Positions 24,489-32,831 of a stretch of DNA of 64,000 nucleotides are shown piece after piece. The translations under genes and the position numbers were made by a program. Each line of letters starts with the position of its first letter. Position 1 is the stretch's first letter. The stretch comes from an uncultured Acidobacteriia bacterium. Lineage in GTDB: Bacteria > Acidobacteriota > Terriglobia > Bryobacterales > Bryobacteraceae. The stretch is taken from assembly GCA_903881085.1 (NCBI GenBank), contig CAIRSA010000336.1, forward strand, positions 62,001-126,000, in the 5' to 3' direction. The notes under the pieces were generated by a model. It did no database searches, was not told the DNA's origin, and was given only the letters and a program-made list of their open reading frames with translations.

Positions 24489-25283
24489 ATGCGGAAATTG
24501 GCAGCGTTGGCGCTTATGGCTGGTAGCTTACTGGCAGCGCCGCAACTGGTAACGGTTCAGGACACTTTGTACAAAGCGGACGGGACCAAATTTAACGGGG
24601 TGGTCCTGGTGGATTGGAGATACTTTCAGACCTCGGATAACACAACTATCCCAACACAAAGTCTTGTTATTCCCGTCAAGGATGGAGCATTGCGTGTACT
24701 TTTGGCGCCAACCACCACGGCGTCAGGCGGAGCCTATTACCAGGTACGTTACAACAGCGACGGACGAGTCCTGTTCACTGAGCGATGGAGCGTGCCGCCG
24801 AGCACGACGGTACTTAGGTTGAGAGACGTACGGACATCGGCAACCAACACATTGACGCCTCCCGGAACAACCTCCATCCTGATCAGCGATGTGACGGGCT
24901 TATCGGACGAGTTGTCGGCAAGACCAATCAAAGACTCAGGGTTCGTAATTGGGCGAGTCGTCTTCTCGACGCCAGCCGGAACGATCGGTTCCGTTGTGGG
25001 ATCGGCTTCAAACTGCGTTCGAGTGGACGGTTCCAGCGCGCCCTGCACTTTGAGCCTGTCATTCGTTGACGGGGAAACGCCAACGGGATCGGTGAATGGC
25101 AGCAACACGACATTTGTACTCGCCGCAACACCCATTCCGTTTACCAGTCTGGCATTGTTCCGAAACGGAATTCTATTAAAGCAGGGCCTGGATTATACGC
25201 TGAGCGGCAACACCATCTCGTTCGTGTCGTTGGGGACCCCTCAGGTAGGCGACGTGCTACAGGCTAACTATCGCGGTCAATAA
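24489..25283 (+). CDS. Secreted beta-rich protein of unknown function
   Basis: 264 residues. The ATG at 24489 is chosen because TGGAGG lies 5 nt upstream; the ATG at 24477 precedes that site. A signal peptide ends in GSLLAAP. The N-terminal half (VTVQDTLYKADGTKFNGVV) resembles a beta-sandwich of the transthyretin/carboxypeptidase-regulatory kind. The C-terminal 75 residues (GETPTGSVNGSNTTFVLA, then LALFRNGILLKQGLDYTLSG) match a repeat unit seen in phage tail and adhesin-like proteins. No enzyme motif. It is followed by a pilin gene on the same strand, so a surface or fibre-associated role is possible. Confidence 0.65.
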   Translation: MRKLAALALMAGSLLAAPQLVTVQDTLYKADGTKFNGVVLVDWRYFQTSDNTTIPTQSLVIPVKDGALRVLLAPTTTASGGAYYQVRYNSDGRVLFTERWSVPPSTTVLRLRDVRTSATNTLTPPGTTSILISDVTGLSDELSARPIKDSGFVIGRVVFSTPAGTIGSVVGSASNCVRVDGSSAPCTLSLSFVDGETPTGSVNGSNTTFVLAATPIPFTSLALFRNGILLKQGLDYTLSGNTISFVSLGTPQVGDVLQANYRGQ

Positions 25284-25418
25284 TGTGGCCGAAGCGAGCC
25301 GCTGGACCACATTCGTCCCAAGTACTAAGGGGTTTTCAGGTGCCGCTTAGGCTAATTCCATCGTTGATAAAACCACCAGGGTAGCCGAGAATAAAGGGGA
25401 AGGAAGAGGCATATAAAA

Positions 25419-25613
25419 ATGATGGGCTACAAAAAAGTGCAGCGGCTCCTGAAAAAACTGGCTAGGCACGAAGAGGGTCAGGATCTGATCGAGTACGCCC
25501 TGACAGCCTCGTTCATTGCTGTTGCCGTCGCAGCTTTCTTCCCCACCTCGATCGCGCCGAACATCTGTCAAATATTTTCGAAGGTAACGTCGATCCTTAC
25601 CCAGGGATCGTAA
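25419..25613 (+). CDS. Flp/Fap-type (type IVb) pilin
   Basis: 64 residues. The short positively charged leader is followed by EEGQDLIEYALTASFIAVAV. Cleavage by a prepilin peptidase is expected after the Gly, leaving Gln at position 1, Glu at position 5 and a Tyr at 6, as in Flp pilins. The hydrophobic helix then drives assembly into Tad pili. A second ATG at 25422 is an alternative start. No tad, rcp or prepilin peptidase gene is in the window, so secretion machinery must be encoded elsewhere. It stops 3 nt before the end of the convergent sugar-binding protein gene. Confidence 0.88.
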   Translation: MMGYKKVQRLLKKLARHEEGQDLIEYALTASFIAVAVAAFFPTSIAPNICQIFSKVTSILTQGS

Positions 25614-25616
25614 TCG

Positions 25617-26576
25617 CTACTCCAGGTATTTCTTCAGGTCTGGATGGACCTGTGCTTGGACCTCGGGCTCGTTCAAATTGTCTTTGGAAACAAGTTTAGG
25701 GGCTAGGTTATTAATCTTCTCTACCGGTTTTCCGTCCAGAAAAGCGACGGCGGCCTTCACCGATTCATAGCCCATTTTGAATGGGTGCTGAACAACAAGT
25801 GATTCGATCACACCCAGTTTCATGTCTTCTTCCAGCGTTGGGCCGAAATCGAAACCAACCATCTTCGCCGTCGACTTGCGCGCTTTCAGGGCCAGCGCGG
25901 CACCCATCGAACTGGATTCATTCGAAGCGAATACACCATCCACTTCCGGAAACGCGGTAAGCATGTTTTCCGCGACAGTGCGCGATGGAGCAACTTCGGA
26001 CATGCCGAAGCGTTTGTCGAGGATTTTGATTTCAGGGAACGACTCTTTGATCTTGTCTTCGAAGCCCTGCTCGCGGGCCATGGTGGAAGCTGCGCCCGGC
26101 TGGCAGGCAACGATGATGATTTTGCCCTTGCCTTTCAGATCGGCACCGATTCGCTCCGCGGCCATTTTACCGGCAGCGTAATTGTCAGTGGCGACCTGCG
26201 AAATGAACTTGTCCGTATCGACGGGGGAATCGAAGATGACAACAGGAATCTTCGCCGCGGCGGCGCGTTCCACCACACCAACCATCACTTTTTTGTCGAT
26301 GGGGGCAAGCGCGATTGCGTCGACATGCCGGTTGATCATGGAATCGACAATCTGAATCTGGCCGTTAAAATCGGCCTCAGTGGAAGGCCCGTTCCATGCG
26401 ATCTCCACACCCAGTTCTTTGGCGGCGGAGTTGGCGCCGGCGTGAACCGACTGCCAGAACAGATGCGATCGGCCTTTCGGGATTACGGCAATGACACGCT
26501 TGCCTGATTTTCCGCAGGAAGCGAGTCCGGCTGCCAACGCGGGCAGCGCTATCAAAGAACGGCGCGTGGGGTTCAT
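25617..26576 (-). CDS. Sugar ABC transporter substrate-binding lipoprotein (RbsB/periplasmic-binding 4 family)
   Basis: 319 residues. The leader has paired Arg and a lipobox (LASC), so it is a lipoprotein. The mature protein matches ribose-type binding proteins: VIAVIPKGRSHLFWQSVHAG, DAIALAPIDK, VVIFDSPVDTDKFISQVATD, VDGVFASNESSSMGAALALK, DFGPTLEEDMKLGVIESLVVQ. These bind a sugar or sugar-like autoinducer in the cleft. No permease or ATPase gene is adjacent; the upstream neighbours on the same strand are a diheme peroxidase, a small secreted protein and an aldo/keto reductase. It may serve a remote transporter or a sensor. Confidence 0.88.
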   Translation of the reverse strand: MNPTRRSLIALPALAAGLASCGKSGKRVIAVIPKGRSHLFWQSVHAGANSAAKELGVEIAWNGPSTEADFNGQIQIVDSMINRHVDAIALAPIDKKVMVGVVERAAAAKIPVVIFDSPVDTDKFISQVATDNYAAGKMAAERIGADLKGKGKIIIVACQPGAASTMAREQGFEDKIKESFPEIKILDKRFGMSEVAPSRTVAENMLTAFPEVDGVFASNESSSMGAALALKARKSTAKMVGFDFGPTLEEDMKLGVIESLVVQHPFKMGYESVKAAVAFLDGKPVEKINNLAPKLVSKDNLNEPEVQAQVHPDLKKYLE

Positions 26577-26586
26577 GTTGTGAGTT

Positions 26587-27597
26587 CTACTCCGGGAATT
26601 TGGTTGGTGCTTGCATCGCCTTCAGGCTCTCGCCGTTCAGGGAACGGAGGAAAGCAACCAGATCTTTCTTTTCCTGTAGTGTCAGATTTAGTTTTTTCAT
26701 ATCCGCTGAGAGGTTCTTGTTGGGGACGCCGCCTTTGTCGTAGAGGTCCACCACTTCTTCCAGCGTTTTCAAACTGCCATCGTGCATGTATGGCGCTGTG
26801 CGGGCGATGTCGCGCAACGTCGGCGTTTTGAAGGCGCCAACGTCTGCCGGGTTCTTGGTGACAGCGAAGCGGCCTTCGTCAGGAGTGGGTTTGTCCATGC
26901 CGACACCGATGTTGTGATAGGCGTTCGAAGTGAAGTTGATCCCTTCGTGGCACTTGTCGCACTGGGCTTTGTTGAAGTAAATGTCGAGGCCGCGGATCTG
27001 CTCCGCGGTTAAAGCCTGCTTGTTGCCGGCTTTGTAACGGTCATACGGCGAATCGCCGCTGAGCACCGTCCGCTCAAACGTCGCGATGGCTTTGGCAAGG
27101 TGATCAATGGTGAACTCTTCGGTGCCGAAGCTCTTGGCGAACAGGGCGCGATAACCCTTCACTGCGCGCAGCTTCTTCACCACATTTTCGTGCGTCTCGC
27201 CCATCTCAATCGGATTCTGAATCGGCCCTTTGGCCTGTTCTTCCAGAGATGCGGCTCGTCCGTCCCAGAACTGATTCAGACTATAGGCGCGGTTGATAAC
27301 GGTGGGGGCGCTGCGTCCGCCCTTCTGGCCCTTGATGCCGGTCGAAACCGGAGCGCAATCGGTGAAGCCCTGGCGTGGGTCATGGCAGGAAGCGCAGGAG
27401 ACCGTATTGTCAGCGGAAAGCCGCCGGTCAAAATACAGCAACTTGCCCAACTCCGCCTTTTCCACGGTGTAAGGATTGTCGGCAGGCCAATTCAGCGGGA
27501 GCAAACCCAACGGCACCTTCACGTCGGCGCCATATAGAAAAACTACCGGCAGAGTGAGCGCGAGGCCCACTCCTGCCAGCCAATTTTGAAACTTCAT
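26587..27597 (-). CDS. Diheme cytochrome c peroxidase / MauG family protein
   Basis: 336 residues with a signal peptide (MKFQNWLAGVGLALTLPVVFL). There are two haem motifs, CASCH at about residue 69 and CDKCH at about 214. Typical neighbours are LGKLLYFDRRLSADNTVSCA, NRAYSLNQFWDGRA, ATFERTVLSGDSPYDRY, and a C-terminal TPTLRDIARTAPYMHDGSL. The family reduces H2O2 using cytochrome electrons or, as MauG, oxidises protein residues. Located in the periplasm. It lies 10 nt upstream of the binding-protein gene and 12 nt downstream of the small secreted protein, so it is part of a four-gene minus-strand operon. Confidence 0.92.
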   Translation of the reverse strand: MKFQNWLAGVGLALTLPVVFLYGADVKVPLGLLPLNWPADNPYTVEKAELGKLLYFDRRLSADNTVSCASCHDPRQGFTDCAPVSTGIKGQKGGRSAPTVINRAYSLNQFWDGRAASLEEQAKGPIQNPIEMGETHENVVKKLRAVKGYRALFAKSFGTEEFTIDHLAKAIATFERTVLSGDSPYDRYKAGNKQALTAEQIRGLDIYFNKAQCDKCHEGINFTSNAYHNIGVGMDKPTPDEGRFAVTKNPADVGAFKTPTLRDIARTAPYMHDGSLKTLEEVVDLYDKGGVPNKNLSADMKKLNLTLQEKKDLVAFLRSLNGESLKAMQAPTKFPE

Positions 27598-27609
27598 GCT
27601 ACGAAACTC

Positions 27610-28146
27610 CTACTTCTTGAGGAAACCCTGAACGTAAATCGCCTTCATGCCGGCGTGTGAAGAGAGGGTGCCGGAAACTTCCATGATGTGCGCGGCGTGT
27701 TCGATGGCAGCCTTGCGGAAATCGGTGAGGCCATCGCGGCGCAGGTCATGCTCTTCTTCCATCAGCATATAGAGCGCGCCGTTGGCGGTCAACAGGCCGA
27801 TGGGCTGACCGGCGGTGAAGCACTTTTGACCGCAGGAGCGATGCTTCTCGCCGTGCTTGCCGATCTGCAAATAGCAGGAGAAATCCACGATTTCGCCCAC
27901 CATCGTTACGGATTTCGCTTCATTCGGCTTGCCATCAACACTGGCGCCCATGGTGGTTCCAGTCCAAAGGGTTTCAGACTTTGTTCCGAGCGAACCCATA
28001 GGTTTCTCGTAGCTGCCGCCTTCCACTTTCATCTGCGGTTGCAGAATGCCGGGGCCGTTTTTCTTCTTTGCGTCCTGTGCCACCAACGCGCCCGCCAGTG
28101 CGAGTACGCAGGATGCCGTTAAAACAACTTTGATTGATTTTGTCAT
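27610..28146 (-). CDS. Small secreted protein with conserved cysteines, function unknown
   Basis: 178 residues from the ATG at 28146, with GGAAGGAG at 7 nt spacing. The signal peptide ends in GALVAQDA. The core is MVGEIVDFSCYLQIG, then HRSCGQKCFTAGQPIGLLT and YMLMEEEHD, with three Cys that could form a disulfide or metal site. A His-rich end (EHAAHIMEVSG, SSHAG) follows. The 'EIVDFxCY ... CGxxC' layout recurs in small exported proteins near cytochromes, and a metal- or haem-related accessory role for the adjacent MauG-like enzyme is possible, but not shown. Confidence 0.7.
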   Translation of the reverse strand: MTKSIKVVLTASCVLALAGALVAQDAKKKNGPGILQPQMKVEGGSYEKPMGSLGTKSETLWTGTTMGASVDGKPNEAKSVTMVGEIVDFSCYLQIGKHGEKHRSCGQKCFTAGQPIGLLTANGALYMLMEEEHDLRRDGLTDFRKAAIEHAAHIMEVSGTLSSHAGMKAIYVQGFLKK

Positions 28147-28168
28147 TGTAGAACTCCTTCCAGGTTTT

Positions 28169-29029
28169 CTAGCCGCGCACACTGGCGGCCGGAATCTTTT
28201 TGACCAACTGCTCCATCTCTTCGCGGCTTTCGCCACCTATAGTGAAGCAATCCACGCAATCGAGCGACAGCGCAAACTGCAGACATTCGTCCGTCTTGTT
28301 GCGTAGTTTGCCGGCGCCGAAAATCTTCATGCCGATGATGCCTTTACCCGCGGCCTTCATTTCCCGAAGCACCGAAATCACGGTTTGCGGATCGGCATCC
28401 ATGGCCACGCCCGCCGGATTGATGCGCGCCAGATTCACTTGCACCCACGGCGTTTTGGCCGTAGTGCGCAGCGCTTCAATCGTGTGGTTCGAAGTGCCAT
28501 GCGTGCGAACGATACCCTTTTCGCGGGCCTCGGAGATCACGTCCATCGCGCCTTTTTTCTTTTCTGGCCAGTTGCCATCCACCATGCAATGCAGCAGCAG
28601 GATGTCGATATAATCCGTGTTCATCTCCTTGCGGAAACGGTCGAGATCGGCGCGCATCTCCTGCGCGGTGCTGGCGCGGGTCTTGCTAAGAATCGTAACT
28701 TTTTCGCGCTTCACGCTCTTCAAAGCTTCGCGCAGATGAGGGTGAGTGCCATATTGGTCGGCCGCATCCCAAAACGTCAGGCCGTTATCGAAGCCGGCCC
28801 GGAAAAGGTCGGCCACGCCATGCAGCCCCAGCTTACGGGTCTGATTCGAACTGCCACCCACGCCATTGGTTCCAGTGCCCATCGCCAGACGGCTCAACTC
28901 CACGCCCATCGGCCCGAGTTTGATGCGGTCGTTCGCGTTTTTCTTCTCCGTACCGGCCAGAAGGTGATAGGGAAACGAGTTTAGAGAAACGGCGGCGGCT
29001 GCGCCTTTGAGCAATTCGCGTCGGTTCAT
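28169..29029 (-). CDS. Tat-exported aldo/keto reductase
   Basis: 286 residues from the ATG at 29029, preceded by TGGAG. The leader is MNRRELLKGAAAAVSLNSF, a Tat-type signal. The barrel shows LSRLAMGTGTNGVGG, the Asp and Tyr of WDAADQYGTHPHLREAL, the Lys of VTILSKTR and the His of DILLLHCM: the four catalytic positions of the superfamily. It reduces carbonyls of sugars or other aldehydes with NADPH; export implies the cofactor travels with it. First gene of the operon ending in the sugar-binding lipoprotein. It shares a promoter region with the divergent gamma-glutamyltransferase gene. Confidence 0.85.
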   Translation of the reverse strand: MNRRELLKGAAAAVSLNSFPYHLLAGTEKKNANDRIKLGPMGVELSRLAMGTGTNGVGGSSNQTRKLGLHGVADLFRAGFDNGLTFWDAADQYGTHPHLREALKSVKREKVTILSKTRASTAQEMRADLDRFRKEMNTDYIDILLLHCMVDGNWPEKKKGAMDVISEAREKGIVRTHGTSNHTIEALRTTAKTPWVQVNLARINPAGVAMDADPQTVISVLREMKAAGKGIIGMKIFGAGKLRNKTDECLQFALSLDCVDCFTIGGESREEMEQLVKKIPAASVRG

Positions 29030-29045
29030 GGATTCTCCAGGTACA

Positions 29046-29059
29046 GTGATTATTATCAC
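29046..29059. promoter_or_regulatory. CRP/FNR-like operator between divergent genes
   Basis: GTGATTATTATCAC (flanked by A on both sides) fits GTGA-N6-TCAC, the core of the CRP site TGTGA-N6-TCACA. It also fits xTGAT-N4-ATCAx, the FNR spacing. It lies 16 bp before the ATG at 29029 on the left and 31 bp before the ATG at 29091 on the right, so one bound regulator could control both operons. Confidence 0.45.
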
Positions 29060-29076
29060 ATGGATCGGCCATCGGG

Positions 29077-29082
29077 TATGAT
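29077..29082 (+). promoter_or_regulatory. -10-like box of the gamma-glutamyltransferase operon
   Basis: TATGAT ends 8 nt before the ATG at 29091, leaving almost no leader and no Shine-Dalgarno sequence. The CRP/FNR-like site is centred about 25 bp upstream of the box, near the -35 region. Confidence 0.35.
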
Positions 29083-29090
29083 GGGTTCTC

Positions 29091-30779
29091 ATGATTCGAC
29101 GCAGCATCCTCTTACTTTCTCTAGTGCCACTGGCAGGCTTCGGACAGGAACGATGGCAGGCCCGATCGATGGTGATGACGAAGATGGGCATCGTCGGCAC
29201 CTCACAGACCCTGGCATCGCAAGCCGGCTCGCAGGTCCTCGCCCGCGGTGGATCTGCCGTCGACGCGGCAATCGCCGCCAATGCCGTATTGAATGTCGTT
29301 GAGCCGATGATGTGCGGCATCGGCGGCGACCTGTTCGCGATCCATCGCGATGGCAAGACCGGCAAGATCACCGGGCTCGACGGCAGCGGCTGGGCCGGCA
29401 AGGCGATGACCGTTGAGAACCTTCGCGCCAAAGGTTTTTCCAGCATGCCGACAGGCGGCATCCACACAGCAACCGTTCCTGGAGCAGTGGATGGCTGGTG
29501 GCGCATGCACAAGAAGTTTGGCAAGCTGCCGTGGGCCGACCTGTTTAAACCTGCCATCTACTATGCCGAACATGGCTTCCCGGTGACAGAGATTATTGAA
29601 TACGACTGGTCGCATGGCACCTATAAGCTATCGAGCGATGACAACGCGCGTCGCATCTTCCTGCGCAACGGCCAATCACCCAATGTTGGCGAGATTTTCA
29701 AGAACCCGGAACTGGCCCGCGCACTGCGACTGATTGCCGAAGGCGGCGTAGACGCTTTCTACAAGGGACCGATCCGCACTGCGATTTTGCAGACATCCAA
29801 GCGCCTAGGCGGCCTGCTGCAGGAAAGCGATTTCTCGGAATTCCACACCGAGTGGATCGACCCGATTTCGGTCGACTATCGAGGGTGGAAGGTCTACGAA
29901 ATGCCCCCCAGCGGCCAGGGCATCGCAGCCTTGATGATGCTCAACGTGATGGAGCGCTTCCCCTTGCCATCCATGGACCAGAACAGTTCCGACGCGCTGC
30001 ACATTAAGATCGAAGCGCAGAAGCTCGCCTATCAGGACCTTCGCCAATACGTCGCGGATCCGCGCGTGGCCAAGGTGCCAACGGCCGGCATGATTTCGAA
30101 AAAGTACGCTGAGCAACGCGCTGCATTACTCGATCCGAAAAAAGCGAACTGCGAGCCCCAACCCGGGCAGCCTGAAACTGGCCATACTATATATCTCTCT
30201 GTGATCGACAAAGAGGGCAACATCGTTTCATGGATCCAGAGCATCTCCGACATCTGGGGCTCCGGCGTCGTGGTTGACGGCATGGGTTTCCACCTGCATG
30301 ATCGCGGTGGCAACTTCACCTTCGATGCATCACACCCCAATGTGTTGAAGGCGCGCAAGCGCCCGTTCCACACCATCATTCCCGCAATCATGGAAAAAGG
30401 CTCGCAGCACATCGGCTTCGGCATCATGCGCGGCGGGAACCAGGCCCAGGCCCACGCGCAGTTTGTTTCCAACATTGTTGACCACAACATGAACATTCAG
30501 GCCGCGCTGGAAGCGCCTCGCTTCACTCGCCAATACTTGGGCGGGTGCGAAGTTTTGATAGAATCCCGTGTACCGGCCGACACGATCAAAGAGTTGAAAG
30601 ACCGTGGGCATTCCATCGACCTGCGCGGCGAATATTCAGGCTTGATGGGCGGCGGACAAGCGGTGATGCTGGATGATTCGACCGGAGTTCATTTCGGCGG
30701 ATCGTCACCGCGCAAAGACGGAGCGGCGATTCCAGAGCCGGACCCGTATTTCACCACAGGAGCAGAAAAGAAGAAATGA
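29091..30779 (+). CDS. Exported gamma-glutamyltransferase-family Ntn hydrolase (YwrD-like group)
   Basis: 562 residues with a signal peptide ending near LAGFGQ. The N-terminal part has GSAVDAAIAANAVLNVVEPM and MCGIGGDLFAIH. The autoprocessing Thr is in GHTIYLSVIDKEGNIVSW; the canonical TTH is replaced by HTIY. GSGVVVDGMGF is kept, but the usual PLSSM is PFHTI, as in YwrD-type relatives. The family cleaves itself at the Thr and transfers or hydrolyses gamma-glutamyl or other acyl groups. It heads a plus-strand operon with an esterase and PIG-L deacetylases, which suggests deacylation of conjugates and not glutathione turnover. Confidence 0.87.
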   Translation: MIRRSILLLSLVPLAGFGQERWQARSMVMTKMGIVGTSQTLASQAGSQVLARGGSAVDAAIAANAVLNVVEPMMCGIGGDLFAIHRDGKTGKITGLDGSGWAGKAMTVENLRAKGFSSMPTGGIHTATVPGAVDGWWRMHKKFGKLPWADLFKPAIYYAEHGFPVTEIIEYDWSHGTYKLSSDDNARRIFLRNGQSPNVGEIFKNPELARALRLIAEGGVDAFYKGPIRTAILQTSKRLGGLLQESDFSEFHTEWIDPISVDYRGWKVYEMPPSGQGIAALMMLNVMERFPLPSMDQNSSDALHIKIEAQKLAYQDLRQYVADPRVAKVPTAGMISKKYAEQRAALLDPKKANCEPQPGQPETGHTIYLSVIDKEGNIVSWIQSISDIWGSGVVVDGMGFHLHDRGGNFTFDASHPNVLKARKRPFHTIIPAIMEKGSQHIGFGIMRGGNQAQAHAQFVSNIVDHNMNIQAALEAPRFTRQYLGGCEVLIESRVPADTIKELKDRGHSIDLRGEYSGLMGGGQAVMLDDSTGVHFGGSSPRKDGAAIPEPDPYFTTGAEKKK

Positions 30780-32035
30780 TGTACCTAGCATTATTGATGG
30801 CGAGCACAATCCTCACCGCGCCCGCCATGCTGGCGGCCAAGATGTCCGCCCCGGAACTGATCGCGTTGGCAAAGAAAGATCCGCAGTCGACCGAATTCAA
30901 AACGGCGTTGACCGACACGCTGGGAGCCAAGCCGATCGCCGAACGAACCGCCATACTCGGTGAAGGAACAGACTTCATCTGGGCCGCGACAAGCTCCATC
31001 GAGCCGGCGCTGCTGATTGACGATAACCCCGGTCCAAAGATGCTTCGCCTGGAAAAGTCCGACATCTGGTTCGCCACCGGCACCATGGACACGGGCATTT
31101 CGCACACCTTTGCCTACAAGATCAACGGCATGAAAGTCGGCGGCAAGAGCGACGTCGTTGTCTACGGCCCGGACTCTTACACCAAGCCCGGCGTACCGCA
31201 AGGCAAGCTCTCAGAAAAGCTGACCCATGTGAGCAAGATCTACGACGGCATGACCAGCGAGTATTGGATCTACGTTCCCGCGCAGTACGATCCGTCGAAG
31301 CCCGCGGCGTTGATGGTATGGCAGGATGGCGCTGGCCACACGCAGCGCGACACGGGTTCGCGCACATTGAACGTCATCGACAACTTGACTCACCAGGGCA
31401 AGATTCCGGTCATGATTCAGGTCTTCATCAGCCCCGGCACGAAGGGTACGCAGCGCCTGCGCAGCGTTCAGTACGATTCGGTGAACGACACCTACCCTCG
31501 CTTCCTGCGCGATGAAGTTTTGCCCGAAGTCTATAAGAAGTACAACATCCGCAAAGACGCTTACAGCCGCGCCATCACCGGCAGTTCATCCGGCGCAATC
31601 TGCGCATTCAATGCCGCATGGTTCCAGAACGATCAGTTCAGCCGCGTGTGGTCGCGCATCGGCAGCTTCACCAGCATCCAATGGAAACCGGGCGAGTTGG
31701 ATGGCGGCAACGTCTATCCCAACATGATTCGCAAACAAGCCAAGCGCAACATTCGCATTTGGCTGTCCGATGGTTCTGAAGATCTGGAAAACGATCACGG
31801 CAGTTGGCCGCTACAGAACATCCAAATGGCAAACTCGCTCAAGATGAAAAGCTATGATTTCCATTTCAACTTCGGCAACGGCACGCATAACGGAGCCCAC
31901 GGCAACGCCGAAATGCCTGACGCATTGAAGTGGCTGTGGCGCGATTACGATCCGGCCAAGACCGAACAGACCTACGAGATGGAAGAGGCCGAAAAGTCCA
32001 AGCCGTATTTCCGCGTGAAGATCTACAACCGCTAA
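30776..32035 (+). CDS. Exported esterase (enterochelin esterase/Fes-like alpha/beta hydrolase)
   Basis: 419 residues, starting in an overlap with the previous stop. The signal peptide is MMYLALLMASTILTAPAMLA. An N-terminal beta domain (about 60-130; ISHTFAYKINGMKVGG) precedes the hydrolase: EYWIYVPAQYDPSKPAALMVWQDG, the nucleophile Ser in TGSSSGAICAFNAAW, LSDGSEDLEN (acid) and GTHNGAHG (probable catalytic His). The family hydrolyses siderophore esters, feruloyl or acetyl esters of glycans. With PIG-L deacetylases downstream, an ester-decorated glycan is a fitting substrate. Confidence 0.87.
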   Translation: MMYLALLMASTILTAPAMLAAKMSAPELIALAKKDPQSTEFKTALTDTLGAKPIAERTAILGEGTDFIWAATSSIEPALLIDDNPGPKMLRLEKSDIWFATGTMDTGISHTFAYKINGMKVGGKSDVVVYGPDSYTKPGVPQGKLSEKLTHVSKIYDGMTSEYWIYVPAQYDPSKPAALMVWQDGAGHTQRDTGSRTLNVIDNLTHQGKIPVMIQVFISPGTKGTQRLRSVQYDSVNDTYPRFLRDEVLPEVYKKYNIRKDAYSRAITGSSSGAICAFNAAWFQNDQFSRVWSRIGSFTSIQWKPGELDGGNVYPNMIRKQAKRNIRIWLSDGSEDLENDHGSWPLQNIQMANSLKMKSYDFHFNFGNGTHNGAHGNAEMPDALKWLWRDYDPAKTEQTYEMEEAEKSKPYFRVKIYNR

Positions 32036-32051
32036 TTTCCGGGAGCGCTTG

Positions 32052-32831
32052 ATGAGCAGATTCCTGCTGCTGTTTTTGTTGCCATGCGCGGCGTTCGCCC
32101 AGCCCAAGCCCTATGCGGGCCGGGTGCTGGTGGCGATCACCGCGCATGCTGACGATTTCTCTATCTTCGCCGGTGGCACCATCGCCAAGCTGGTTGACGA
32201 AGGCTACACCGGCTATTTGATTCGCGTCACCGACGATGAAAAAGACGGCGTGCTCACCGCCGAAGAGAACAGTCTGCGCAATGGCCGAGAGGTTGTGGAC
32301 GCGGCGAAAATCCTGGGCATCAAGGAAGTCTTCAGCCTCAATCTGAAGAACGACGAGATCGACCCGCACTCCGAAACCGAACTGCGCGAGAAGCTGATCC
32401 TGCTGTTCCGCCAGTTGAAGCCGTACACCATCATCACGTTCGATCCCTGGGCGGCGTATGAAGAAAACCCCGATCATCTGAAGACCGCCAAAGCAGTGGA
32501 AGACGCATGTTGGACCGCCGGAGTGCACCTGTTTCATCCCGAACAATTGCGTGCCGGCCTGAAGCCGCACTATCTTGTGGAGCGCTATTACTGGGCTCGC
32601 GGGCCACATGTGGTAAACAAGGTCGTCGACATCTCAACGACGATCGATCGCAAGATCGCCGCGGTTAAAGCACACGGCGGCATGATCCGAGATCCGCAAG
32701 TGCTGGTCGAACTTCGCGAGGCAAACAAGCAGTTGGGCGAGTTGAACAAAATGCCCTACGCCGAAATGTTCCACTTCATCGGCCTAGGCGACCCCAATGG
32801 TTACGTGCTGAAGAATGCGAGGCCGAAATGA
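32052..32831 (+). CDS. Exported PIG-L/LmbE-type deacetylase, single domain
   Basis: 259 residues. The ATG at 32052 is preferred to the TTG at 32049 because GGGAG lies 6 nt upstream. The signal peptide ends in CAAFAQP. Metal-site motif: TAHADDFSIFAGGT (His, Asp, Asp), where the usual form is AHPDDE. The second His region is YEENPDHLKTAKAVEDA. PIG-L enzymes remove N-acetyl groups from GlcNAc conjugates using zinc. The Pro and Glu of the classic motif are changed to Ala and Phe, but the metal and base residues remain. It is followed by a two-domain homolog with a 4-nt overlap. Confidence 0.87.
   Translation: MSRFLLLFLLPCAAFAQPKPYAGRVLVAITAHADDFSIFAGGTIAKLVDEGYTGYLIRVTDDEKDGVLTAEENSLRNGREVVDAAKILGIKEVFSLNLKNDEIDPHSETELREKLILLFRQLKPYTIITFDPWAAYEENPDHLKTAKAVEDACWTAGVHLFHPEQLRAGLKPHYLVERYYWARGPHVVNKVVDISTTIDRKIAAVKAHGGMIRDPQVLVELREANKQLGELNKMPYAEMFHFIGLGDPNGYVLKNARPK

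Noticed and set aside
25321-25418. Possible cyclic-di-GMP (GEMM) riboswitch before the Flp pilin: the segment CCAGGGTAGCCGAG resembles the 3' end of the aptamer
   Set aside because: The diagnostic GCAAA and GACGCAAAGCC core segments are absent, so only the common 3' stem-like sequence matches.
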